DNA of 7,944 nucleotides from Tatlockia sp. (lineage in GTDB: Bacteria; Cyanobacteriota; Cyanobacteriia; Cyanobacteriales; Chroococcidiopsidaceae), in contig JACCVJ010000639.1 of the NCBI GenBank assembly GCA_013698215.1, positions 1-7,944 of the forward strand, written 5' to 3'. The notes under the pieces were generated by a model. It had not been told where the DNA came from and searched no databases. It worked only from the letters and a program-made list of their open reading frames with translations. Numbering within the stretch: the stretch's first letter is position 1; every line of letters starts with the position of its first letter. Below, piece after piece: positions 1 through 6,662 of the stretch. A program made the translations under genes and the position numbers.

Positions 1-26
1 GCGGATTTATTGACAGACATTTTGCA

Positions 27-125
27 GGGGGTTTGGGCGGCATCTTTTTGGGGGAGTCTCTCCTCCAAAAAATGCCTTGGGAGGCAACTCGTCCCCCAAT
101 GGGGGGTTTGGGGGGCAGACCCCCC
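27..125. repeat. Cluster of G/C-rich inverted repeats downstream of btpA
   Basis: Positions 1-173 contain no supportable gene. They hold several perfect or near-perfect inverted repeats. TTTTTGGGGGAG (45-56) pairs with CTCCTCCAAAAA (60-71) around a TCT loop, with one G-T pair. TGCCT (73-77) pairs with AGGCA (82-86). CCCCC (93-97) can pair with GGGGG (101-105), and GGGGGG (110-115) pairs with CCCCCC (120-125). G-tracts also occur at 27-31 and 35-37. Read on the minus strand, the first hairpin met after the btpA stop is 125-110, about 50 nt downstream, so it may help end the btpA transcript. It has no T-tract after the stem, so it is not a standard intrinsic terminator. The set looks like a dispersed intergenic palindromic repeat, but only one copy is present here. 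Confidence 0.5.
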
Positions 126-173
126 ATGTTTTGATTTTTCCTAAGAAAATATAGACAGCAAAACCTATTTTAA

Positions 174-1019
174 TTATGCGCGGAGGGTAAGAGAATCAGC
201 ATTTACCAAAGGCGAAGAAGCTTTCGCACTAATAGCAGCTTCCACAAATTGACTAACCCGATTAGGATCGATGGGTTGATCTATCCGCCCGTGACGCTTG
301 AGGGAACTTGAAACAATTACCCCATCGGCGGCGGACAAAAGCGTAGAGACATTTTCCCAATTTGCCCCACTCCCGATAAAAACTGGCGTACCTTTAGCCG
401 CAGCGCTTGCCAACTCCAGATCCTCCAAGTTTGGCGGACTACCCGTAGCCCAACCCGATAAAATGATCCCATCAGCCAAGCCCCGCTCAATCGTATCTTG
501 TACCGCCACTGTAAGATTTGGCGAGTTCAACGCTCTAGCGTGTTTGACCAACACATCGGCAAATATTTTCACATCGCTGCCCAATTCCCGACGATAGCGC
601 AGCAAATGATGGGCTGCCCCCTCAATTAGCCCCTGATCGGTCGCCATTACGCCTGTCAGTACATTTACCCTGATAAATTGAGCTTTAACCACACTAGCAA
701 TGGCGATCGCGCTATGAGCATCATTACGCAATACATTGATCCCAATCGGTAAAGTTACTAAGTTCATCAAGCGATCAATTACGATTGTCATCGCACTGAC
801 AATCGCCGGATCTACCTGACCTTTAGTAAATGGCGCATCAAAAAAATTTTCAACAATAATGCCATTAACTCCGCCACTAGCTAAAGCCGTTGCTTCTTGC
901 TCTGCGCGATCGATTACAGCTTTAAGACTACCTCCCCACCGGGGCGATGTAGGCAAAGGCAGTAAATGAACCACACCAACGATCGGATTTGGAGTTTTAA
1001 ATAGCCGAGTTAAGTCCAC
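174..1019 (-). CDS. btpA: BtpA family protein (photosystem I biogenesis factor)
   Basis: This 281-residue protein resembles the BtpA/SgcQ family, which has a TIM-barrel-type fold. In Synechocystis 6803, BtpA is a peripheral thylakoid protein on the cytoplasmic side, needed for stable accumulation of photosystem I reaction-centre proteins. The family signature is visible near the N-terminus as GVVHLLPLP (residues 15-23) followed by SPRWGG. The strand-like GGVNGIIVENFFDAPF (about 49-64) follows, and later glycine-rich loops (IILSGWATGSPP, PVFIGSGANWENV) suit phosphate-binding barrel ends. Length is close to the usual size, and there is no signal peptide or membrane segment. The start is GTG (1017-1019), supported by AGGA (1025-1028) five bases upstream. 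The gene is divergent from rimO and has no operon partner in the window. The family also has non-photosynthetic members of unknown enzymatic role, so the PSI role rests on the cyanobacterial context. Confidence 0.85.
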   Translation of the reverse strand: MDLTRLFKTPNPIVGVVHLLPLPTSPRWGGSLKAVIDRAEQEATALASGGVNGIIVENFFDAPFTKGQVDPAIVSAMTIVIDRLMNLVTLPIGINVLRNDAHSAIAIASVVKAQFIRVNVLTGVMATDQGLIEGAAHHLLRYRRELGSDVKIFADVLVKHARALNSPNLTVAVQDTIERGLADGIILSGWATGSPPNLEDLELASAAAKGTPVFIGSGANWENVSTLLSAADGVIVSSSLKRHGRIDQPIDPNRVSQFVEAAISAKASSPLVNADSLTLRA

Positions 1020-1167
1020 TTCTTTCCTATCTGAATTCAGCCCTTAGTTAGCTAAAGTTCCGTTAAATTTTTACACAAACAAGCCTTTATTATGCCTTTT
1101 TCCGAAAATAGGAAAATTTAGCCGTAAAGTACCCATAAGATATGTTAAGATAAAAACGATACAAGAA

Positions 1168-1242
1168 CAGGAGTTTGCCGCTCCTGCAAATTAAAGGCTT
1201 ACCTCTACTACGCCAAGCGTTACTGTGAGATGAGCCTATCTC
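1168..1242 (+). other. Two small hairpins in the btpA-rimO intergenic region
   Basis: The 445-bp gap between the divergent btpA and rimO genes is long. CAGGAG (1168-1173) pairs with CTCCTG (1181-1186) around a 7-nt loop, and GAGAT (1227-1231) pairs with ATCTC (1238-1242) around a 6-nt loop. The second hairpin is flanked by partly complementary arms (CTTACC near 1199 and GGGTAAAG near 1245). This compact structure could belong to a small RNA or to a long 5' leader. I do not recognise a known RNA family here: there is no tRNA T-arm, no tmRNA or SRP RNA motif, and no Yfr1 core. The remaining sequence is AT-rich with no gene. Confidence 0.25.
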
Positions 1243-1278
1243 TAGGGTAAAGTACGGTAGCTTATACCAAAATCAAAA

Positions 1279-1307
1279 TTGGTGCTTTAAAGTTTAAAAA
1301 TTATAAA
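1279..1307 (+). promoter_or_regulatory. Candidate sigma70-type promoter for rimO-crhR
   Basis: A -35-like TTGGTG (1279-1284) is separated by 17 bp from a -10-like TATAAA (1302-1307), which matches TATAAT at five of six positions. It faces rimO and would start transcription near 1314, giving a leader of about 150 nt. An 11-bp direct repeat, TAAAGTTTAAA, occurs at 1288-1298 and 1304-1314. It overlaps the spacer and the -10 region and could be a regulator site or simply AT-rich sequence. The call rests on consensus matching only. Confidence 0.35.
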
Positions 1308-1403
1308 GTTTAAAGAAATAGAGTTTCATCGACTAAGCCCCGCCACAAACGGCATTTTTTAGCGTCCTAAGTTAATTGTACAGCCACGAAGGTTAATTTT
1401 TTA

Positions 1404-1475
1404 ATGGCGAACAACAAACCAAAAGAACATCGAGTTAACTTCACAACGAGCGTTATTTCACTTTATGGGAGATAA
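1404..1475 (+). CDS. Possible 23-residue leader ORF overlapping the rimO start
   Basis: An ATG at 1404 opens a 23-codon frame (MANNKPKEHR... ending SLYGR, stop TAA 1473-1475). Its last 11 bases overlap the start of rimO in another frame. A purine-rich GAAGG (1388-1392) lies 11 nt before the ATG, a slightly long spacing. rimO itself has no clear Shine-Dalgarno sequence just before its ATG, so ribosomes ending on this small frame could re-initiate there (translational coupling). The peptide is basic and matches nothing I recognise. It may be a chance ORF; conservation would decide. Confidence 0.25.
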   Translation: MANNKPKEHRVNFTTSVISLYGR

Positions 1476-2790
1476 GCCAACCATAGCAATTTCACATCTA
1501 GGTTGCGAGAAAAACCGAATTGATACAGAACATATGCTAGGACTGCTGGTAGAAGCAGGGTACAGCGTAGATAGTAATGAGGAGTTAGCCAACTACGTTA
1601 TTGTCAACACCTGTAGCTTTATTCAATCAGCGCGAGAAGAATCTGTAAGGACATTGGTAGAACTTGCCGCAGCAGATAAAAAAATTGTGATTACAGGCTG
1701 CATGGCGCAGCATTTTCAAGAACAACTATTAGACGAATTGCCCGAAGCAGTAGCCGTCGTTGGTACTGGCGACTACCACAAAATTGTTGATGTAATTTCG
1801 CGGGTACAAGCAGGAGAAAGAGTAAAGCTAGTTTCCCCCGAACCAACCTACATTGCCGATGAAACAACGCCCCGCTACCGGACAACTACCGAAGGTGTGG
1901 CTTACCTGCGCATAGCTGAAGGTTGCGATTATCGCTGTGCTTTTTGCATTATTCCTCACTTACGGGGTGTTCAGCGATCGCGCTCCATTGAATCAATCGT
2001 TACTGAGGCAAAACAACTAGCCAGCCAAGGAGTAAAGGAAATTATCTTAATTTCCCAAATTACTACCAACTACGGTTTAGACTTGTACGGCGAACCAAAG
2101 TTAGCCGAGCTACTTAGAGAACTTGGCAAAGTAGATGTTCCTTGGATTCGGATGCACTATGCCTATCCCACGGGATTAACAGCAAAGGTAATTGAGGCAA
2201 TTGTTGAAACCCCCAATGTTTTACCTTACTTAGACTTGCCTTTACAGCATTCGCACCCGGAAATTTTACGGGCAATGAATCGACCTTGGCAAGGGGCTAT
2301 TAATGATGCGATCGTTGAAAGACTAAAAGCAGCTTTACCAAAAGCAGTAATGCGGACAACTTTCATCGTCGGATTTCCTGGAGAAACAGACGAACATTAC
2401 AGACATTTGTTACAGTTTGTAAAGCGCCATCAATTTGATCATGTAGGAGTATTTACTTTTTCACCAGAAGAAGAAACCCCCGCTTACAAGTTACCCAATC
2501 AATTGCCCCAAGAACTTATGGAGGCAAGGCGAGATGAACTGATGGAACTCCAGCAACCAATTTCGCTACAAAAAAACCAGCAGGAAATTGGTCAAGTAGT
2601 AGACGTACTAATTGAGCAAGAAAATCCTGAAACTAAAGAATTGATTGGACGCTCCGCTCGATTTTCGCCCGAAGTAGACGGTTTAGTCTACGTCCAGGGC
2701 AAAGCCGCTCTAGGCTCGATTGTGCCAGTAACAATCTCGGACGCTGATATATACGACTTATACGGGCAAATTGTTAATAGTTACAACTAA
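1465..2790 (+). CDS. rimO: Ribosomal protein S12 methylthiotransferase RimO
   Basis: RimO is a radical-SAM enzyme that adds a methylthio group to the beta-carbon of a conserved aspartate in ribosomal protein uS12, in the cytosol. The 441-residue product shows all three family domains. The N-terminal UPF0004 domain carries cysteines C14 (HLGCEKNR), C50 (VNTCSF) and C79 (TGCMAQ), which bind one 4Fe-4S cluster. The radical-SAM core has CxxxCxxC at C154, C158 and C161 (GCDYRCAFC) for the second cluster. A C-terminal TRAM-like domain covers roughly residues 375-441. HLGCEKNRID, LPLQHS and FIVGFPGET favour RimO over MiaB. The ATG start matches the usual family N-terminus; no strong ribosome binding site precedes it, and a stop lies in frame at 1402-1404. 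The gene lies 67 bp upstream of crhR on the same strand, the same order as slr0082-slr0083 in Synechocystis 6803. Confidence 0.95.
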   Translation: MGDKPTIAISHLGCEKNRIDTEHMLGLLVEAGYSVDSNEELANYVIVNTCSFIQSAREESVRTLVELAAADKKIVITGCMAQHFQEQLLDELPEAVAVVGTGDYHKIVDVISRVQAGERVKLVSPEPTYIADETTPRYRTTTEGVAYLRIAEGCDYRCAFCIIPHLRGVQRSRSIESIVTEAKQLASQGVKEIILISQITTNYGLDLYGEPKLAELLRELGKVDVPWIRMHYAYPTGLTAKVIEAIVETPNVLPYLDLPLQHSHPEILRAMNRPWQGAINDAIVERLKAALPKAVMRTTFIVGFPGETDEHYRHLLQFVKRHQFDHVGVFTFSPEEETPAYKLPNQLPQELMEARRDELMELQQPISLQKNQQEIGQVVDVLIEQENPETKELIGRSARFSPEVDGLVYVQGKAALGSIVPVTISDADIYDLYGQIVNSYN

Positions 2791-2847
2791 AAGCGTTACA
2801 TCCCGTAAGACACTCATACAAATTTCATTATCTAAACGTAAACATTT

Positions 2848-2852
2848 AGGAG
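2848..2852 (+). promoter_or_regulatory. Strong ribosome binding site of crhR
   Basis: AGGAG lies five bases before the ATG at 2858, a near-ideal Shine-Dalgarno sequence that fixes the crhR start. rimO, the gene upstream, lacks such a site, so the two cistrons may be translated at different rates from one transcript. Confidence 0.75.
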
Positions 2853-2857
2853 AATAA

Positions 2858-4279
2858 ATGACTCTTTCCTTTGAAAGCTTAGGACTTTCGGCATTTCGTG
2901 TTAGCCAATTAGAAAGCCTAGGATTTACCGAGCCTACCAATATCCAAGCCCAAGCAATACCAGAGGTACTTAAGGGAAACGATGTAGTAGCAAAATCGCA
3001 AACCGGAACAGGCAAAACTGCCGCTTTTGCCCTACCAATATTAGAGCAAATTGACAGCACTCAAAGAGGAGTGCAAGCTTTAATTTTGACTCCTACCCGC
3101 GAACTTGCGGTGCAAGTTTGTACAGCGATTACTAGCTTTGTCGGCAATCAAGACATTAGAGTAGCGGCAATTTATGGCGGACAATCTATCGACCGTCAAA
3201 TGATGCAACTCAAGCGCGGCGTACAAATAGTTGTCGGCACACCCGGACGAGTAATCGACTTACTAGAGCGGGGAAACTTAAAACTAGAGTCGATTAAATG
3301 GTTTGTGTTGGATGAAGCCGACGAAATGTTGAGCATGGGCTTTATTGATGATGTCGAAAAAATCCTCAAATCAGCCCCCGACGACAGACAAACGGCTTTA
3401 TTCTCGGCAACAATGCCTGTAACCATTCGCCACTTGGTTGCGAGATTTTTGAAGTCACCCGTAACAATTACGGTAGAGCAGCCCAAAGCCGCACCAACAA
3501 AAATTAATCAAGTAGCTTACTTAGTCCCCCGTCAATGGACAAAAGCAAGAGCCTTACAGTCAATTTTAGAGCTTGAAGATCCAGAATCGGCGCTAATATT
3601 TGTTCGCACTCGACGCACGGCGGCAGAATTGACCAATCAATTACAAAATGCTGGTCATAGTGCGGATGAGTATCATGGAGACTTGACACAGCAAGCTAGA
3701 GAGCGGCTATTAAGTCGTTTCCGCAATAAACAAGTTCGGTGGGTAATTGCTACCGATATTGCGGCTAGAGGCTTGGATGTAGACCAGTTGAGCCATGTAA
3801 TTAACTTTGATTTGCCCGACAGCGTAGAAACTTACGTTCACCGGATTGGTCGTACTGGTAGAGCCGGAAACGAAGGAACAGCGATTTCTGTAGTGCAGCC
3901 TTTTGAGCGCCGCAAGCAGCAGCAAATCGAGCGCCACGTCCGCCAAAATTGGAAAATGACCTCAATTCCTACTAGGGCGCAAATTGAATCGCGGCAATTA
4001 GAAAAGCTACAAGTACAAGTAAAGGAGGCTTTATCGGGGGAAAGATTGGCATCATTTTTACCAATTATCCGCGAATTGAGCGAAGAATACGATGCTCATG
4101 CGATCGCCGCCGCCGCCTTGCAAATTACCTATGACAAAACTCGTCCTACTTGGATGCAGTCTGAAGCTGGGGGTGCTGAAGAAGAAAAGATTTCTTCACC
4201 AAAGCCAGTTTTACTTAAGCGCGCTCAACAACCACAGCAACAACAACAACTACCCTCCGGATCAAAAAACGGCAACTAG
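2858..4279 (+). CDS. crhR: DEAD-box ATP-dependent RNA helicase, CrhR type
   Basis: This 473-residue DEAD-box RNA helicase has the complete motif set: an FTEPTNIQ Q-motif (about 23-30), Walker A SQTGTGKT (47-54), PTRELA (79-84), TPGR (128-131), DEAD (152-155), SAT (183-185), ATDIAARG (298-305) and HRIGRTGR (328-335). It should use ATP to remodel RNA duplexes in the cytoplasm. In Synechocystis the enzyme at the same locus, CrhR, unwinds and anneals RNA, responds to cold and redox state, and sits downstream of rimO. Gene order and length support the crhR name over the cold-induced CrhC type. The C-terminal tail beyond about residue 430 is low-complexity, with a glutamine run (QQPQQQQQ) near the end, and is probably a flexible RNA-binding extension. 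Translation starts at an ATG behind AGGAG. The gene converges on the aldo/keto reductase gene. Confidence 0.9.
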   Translation: MTLSFESLGLSAFRVSQLESLGFTEPTNIQAQAIPEVLKGNDVVAKSQTGTGKTAAFALPILEQIDSTQRGVQALILTPTRELAVQVCTAITSFVGNQDIRVAAIYGGQSIDRQMMQLKRGVQIVVGTPGRVIDLLERGNLKLESIKWFVLDEADEMLSMGFIDDVEKILKSAPDDRQTALFSATMPVTIRHLVARFLKSPVTITVEQPKAAPTKINQVAYLVPRQWTKARALQSILELEDPESALIFVRTRRTAAELTNQLQNAGHSADEYHGDLTQQARERLLSRFRNKQVRWVIATDIAARGLDVDQLSHVINFDLPDSVETYVHRIGRTGRAGNEGTAISVVQPFERRKQQQIERHVRQNWKMTSIPTRAQIESRQLEKLQVQVKEALSGERLASFLPIIRELSEEYDAHAIAAAALQITYDKTRPTWMQSEAGGAEEEKISSPKPVLLKRAQQPQQQQQLPSGSKNGN

Positions 4280-4286
4280 GCATGGA

Positions 4287-4307
4287 GGAAGAAAGTTAAT
4301 TTCTTCC
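4287..4307. terminator. Hairpin between convergent crhR and aldo/keto reductase genes
   Basis: GGAAGAAA (4287-4294) pairs perfectly with TTTCTTCC (4300-4307) around a 5-nt loop, inside the 38-bp gap between two convergent genes. The position suits a bidirectional terminator. The stem is only partly GC and no long T-tract follows on either strand, so this is a plausible but weak terminator. Confidence 0.4.
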
Positions 4308-4317
4308 CCAATACCTG

Positions 4318-5268
4318 CTAATGGAGCCAAGGACGGCTAATTTGTTCTAGCTCTGCAATTTCATCATTATCTAGTTTCCAGCCCAACGAGCCAGCATTTT
4401 GCTGTACTTGTTGGGCTGTTTTTGCGCCGGAAATTGCTACTACATTGCCTTGAGAAATCAGCCAATTAAGGGCTACTTGGGCGGGAGTGCGATCGCGTTT
4501 CTCACCGATTTGTTGAAGTACCGCTACCACAGGTTCAATTTTTTCTAATCCCGCCTTACTAAATTGGGGATCAAAGGCTCTAGCGCCCGTGGGTTTTGCT
4601 GCATTATCGAAGCGATATTTACCTGTCAATCTGCCTTGCGCCAAGGGGCTATAAGCAAGCAAAGTTACCCCTAATTGTTTGGCTGTATCAGTTATCCCAC
4701 TGCTTTCAATTTGTCTAGTCAGCAGCGAGTAACGCACTTGGTTTACAGCTAGAGATACACCGCGACGAGCTAAAGTTTTGTGGGCTTCTTGCATTTGCTG
4801 GGCGGAGTAGTTGCTTACACCCACAGCGCCGATTCTGCCGCGCTGAACTTCATCGGCTAGGGCATTCATGAGGGTTTCTTGGCTCATCAAAAAGCTAAAG
4901 GGCCAATGTACTTGGTATAAGGCTACTTGCTCTACTTGGAGACGTTTTAGGCTGTCTGTAAGCGCATCTGAGACAGATTGAGCGGTAAATCGCCAAGGTA
5001 AAGGGCCAAATTTAGTTGCAATTATGGCTGGTTTATCGCTCTGCTTCATGAATTGCCCTAAAAGTTCTTCCGACAGCCCTAAACCATAAATTTCCGCCGT
5101 ATCAAAGAAAGTTGTCCCCGCTTCTAAAGCAGCATGGAAAGCTTCTTTTAGCTGCTTTTCGTCGTAATCGCTGCCATAGCTCCAAAAAAGCTTGTCTCCC
5201 CATGCCCACGTCCCAATACATAATGGTGGCACGGCTATACTACTCTGCCCTAATGTAATTGTCTCCAT
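4318..5268 (-). CDS. Aldo/keto reductase family oxidoreductase
   Basis: This is a cytosolic NAD(P)H-dependent reductase of the aldo/keto reductase superfamily, a TIM barrel of 316 residues from the preferred start. The catalytic tetrad is complete: D56 and Y61 (FFDTAEIYG), K86 (ATKFGPLPW) and H121 (YQVHWPF). GVSNYS and VNQVRYSLL, typical of the nucleotide-binding side, follow. The substrate cannot be told from sequence; the closest general type is the plant/cyanobacterial 'aldo/keto reductase / auxin-induced-like' group. An in-frame GTG at 5272-5274 would add two residues, but it lies inside the purine-rich AAAGGTGA that acts as the ribosome binding site for the ATG at 5266-5268, so I prefer the ATG. 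One HIP1 octamer lies within the gene (4489-4496). It converges with crhR and shows no operon partner. Confidence 0.9.
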   Translation of the reverse strand: METITLGQSSIAVPPLCIGTWAWGDKLFWSYGSDYDEKQLKEAFHAALEAGTTFFDTAEIYGLGLSEELLGQFMKQSDKPAIIATKFGPLPWRFTAQSVSDALTDSLKRLQVEQVALYQVHWPFSFLMSQETLMNALADEVQRGRIGAVGVSNYSAQQMQEAHKTLARRGVSLAVNQVRYSLLTRQIESSGITDTAKQLGVTLLAYSPLAQGRLTGKYRFDNAAKPTGARAFDPQFSKAGLEKIEPVVAVLQQIGEKRDRTPAQVALNWLISQGNVVAISGAKTAQQVQQNAGSLGWKLDNDEIAELEQISRPWLH

Positions 5269-5367
5269 TATCACCTTTATAATTATTTACATTTTTCTAG
5301 TGTAACTTTGTAGTTAAGGGCAGGTGAGTGATAAGGAATGCGCTGCAATAAACCTGAAGATAACGTA

Positions 5368-5387
5368 GCTGATGCGATCGCATCAGC
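5368..5387. repeat. Perfect 20-bp palindrome centred on a HIP1 octamer
   Basis: GCTGATGCGATCGCATCAGC reads the same on both strands and contains the cyanobacterial HIP1 octamer GCGATCGC (5374-5381). It lies in the 180-bp gap between the upstream end of the aldo/keto reductase gene and the 3' end of the CPBP fragment. On the plus strand an AT-rich run follows. It could form a cruciform or hairpin, or be a protein-binding site; no T-tract makes it a clear terminator for the minus-strand gene. Nothing else is recognisable in 5275-5456. Confidence 0.6.
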
Positions 5388-5456
5388 ATTTAAAAAATAG
5401 AAAATAGCTGAATACTTCTTGCTACATTGTGTAAGCAATCGTTCTATAGGTTACTT

Positions 5457-6019
5457 TCACGGGCTGCTAGAAAGCTCAGTATAAGGAAGAAGTACATCAT
5501 TCTTAGGGAAATTTTTGGATATAAAATAACCTATTAAAGGGGCAGTTATAGCCATTAAAAAAACTATTAGACCTAACAATGGTTGGAGGGAAGCTTGATA
5601 ATCGCTTGCTGAAATAAAGAATTCTCTTTCAATTGTTGACTTGCTGAAAAAATTTACAATATCAAAAATGGTAGTGATAGTATTATGAAAAGTTTGACAA
5701 AGAACTGGGTCTAATAAATTGCGGGTTTTAAAATACAAAATTGAATACAGAATACTTCTAATAAACAGAGGAACAATATCAAAACTAAAGTCAAAAACTG
5801 CAAACAGCAAAGATGTAGTTATAATTCCCGACCTAACTCCCCATTTAATTGACCACTTTTGCAAAATTATTCCGTGAAAAAGCAATTCGTCAATTAGGGG
5901 AGCTAATAATATAGTATAAAAAATCCATAGGATCGCTTCCCCAACGTTAGTAAAGTTTTTTTCATTGAGATAGCTTTCTACATAACCTGGAAAGATAAAT
6001 GATAACTTGTAAAAGACTA
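5457..6019 (-). pseudogene. CPBP-type intramembrane protease-like protein, 5'-truncated by IS630
   Basis: The minus-strand frame from the IS630 edge to the TGA at 5457 encodes about 186 residues like the C-terminal part of the CPBP (CAAX protease/bacteriocin-processing, Abi) membrane family. Predicted membrane segments include the stretch around AILWIFYTILLAPLIDELLF, two more around LLFAVFDF and LFIRSILYSILYF, and one around GLIVFLMAITAPLIGYFI near the end. The family's first motif EExxxR is here DELLFH (5874-5891), FxxxH is FAVFD (5790-5804), and the third-motif His is Gln in DPVLCQTFHN, so the usual catalytic residues are replaced. The N-terminal helices are missing. Upstream the frame runs into the element and stops at 6051-6053, with no ATG or GTG between; the first in-frame start-like codon is an internal TTG at 5885. 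It is probably not expressed as a functional protein. Confidence 0.75.
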
Positions 6020-6041
6020 GTACATGAGGGCAGAAATAACT
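6020..6041 (+). repeat. IS630 left terminal inverted repeat
   Basis: The left end starts GTACATG and continues with AGGGCAGAAATAACT. It pairs with the right repeat with two mismatches (third and seventh bases). TA lies just outside at 6018-6019. Confidence 0.85.
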
Positions 6042-6110
6042 GGACAGTAATTAAGGTGGTGTCAAACACTGATAAAGTTAATAGAATAAACTATCGAGGG
6101 TAGATAAGCA

Positions 6111-6662
6111 GTGCCTCAACCCATAGCAAGGGTTATCGTGCTATCAGAGAAACAAAGGCATCTGTTAGAGGAGATAATTCATGCTCATACAAACCCTTAT
6201 CGATTGGTGCAAAGAGCGCAAGTGATATTGTACGCGGCTTCATCTCTAACGAATACAGAGATTTCATTGTTGTTAAGGTTAACAAGAAATCGTGTCAGGT
6301 TATGGCGAAATCGATTTAGTGATGCAGTAGGAGCATTAAATCAAGCAGAGTCAGAGGATATGAATGATCAAGGACTACGGAGAAAAATTCTTTTGGTTCT
6401 TATGGACGAACAGCGACGGGGTAGTCCAGGGAAATTCAGTCTTGAAGAAATAGTCCAAATTGTTGCCCTTGCCTGTGAACTACCAGCAACGTCAGGACTG
6501 CCAGTGACGCACTGGACACCAACGGAACTCGCTCGCGAATCAGTACTTCGTGGAATAGTTACAGAAATTTCGCCCCGCAGTGTGGGTCGTTTTTTAAAAT
6601 CAAGTGATGTTGAAACCACATCTAAGTCGTTACTGGCTGAATGCAAATCCTCAAAACCCTGA
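6111..6662 (+). CDS. IS630 family transposase, N-terminal frame
   Basis: This is the N-terminal, DNA-binding part of an IS630 transposase, 183 codons in this frame. A helix-turn-helix is visible at about residues 48-70 (TNTEISLLLRLTRNRVRLWRNRFS), preceded by YRLVQRAQVILYAA, typical of the family. A linker region with PGKFSLEEIVQIVALACE and ITEISPRSVGRFLK-like sequence follows; this leads into the catalytic domain in full-length relatives. The start is GTG (6111), with GAGGG at 6096-6100 and an in-frame stop at 6105-6107, so no earlier start exists. After SVGRFLKSSD (ending at 6608) the family sequence continues in the +1 frame. The remaining 17 codons, to the TGA at 6660, look like out-of-frame sequence. 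Confidence 0.85.
   Translation: MPQPIARVIVLSEKQRHLLEEIIHAHTNPYRLVQRAQVILYAASSLTNTEISLLLRLTRNRVRLWRNRFSDAVGALNQAESEDMNDQGLRRKILLVLMDEQRRGSPGKFSLEEIVQIVALACELPATSGLPVTHWTPTELARESVLRGIVTEISPRSVGRFLKSSDVETTSKSLLAECKSSKP

Noticed and set aside
298..597. Plus-strand 99-codon frame opposite btpA
   Set aside because: It is antisense to a well-recognised gene, and its translation shows no family features.
1199..1260. Possible tRNA or known small RNA in the btpA-rimO gap
   Set aside because: There is no TTCGA-type T-arm, no CCA-proximal acceptor stem and no motif of tmRNA, SRP RNA or RNase P RNA; only small hairpins are visible.
4092..4340. Plus-strand 82-codon frame overlapping the end of crhR
   Set aside because: It is a shadow frame of the crhR tail; the glutamine codons (CAA) read as Asn/Thr-like runs in it, and it has no ribosome binding site.
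5272..5274. GTG as the start of the aldo/keto reductase
   Set aside because: This GTG is part of the AAAGGTGA ribosome binding site for the ATG two codons later.
6590..6599. TTTTTTAAAA run as a -1 slippery site for the transposase
   Set aside because: A -1 shift leads to the wrong frame; the catalytic domain is in the +1 frame, which is closed by TAA at 6595-6597 at this point.
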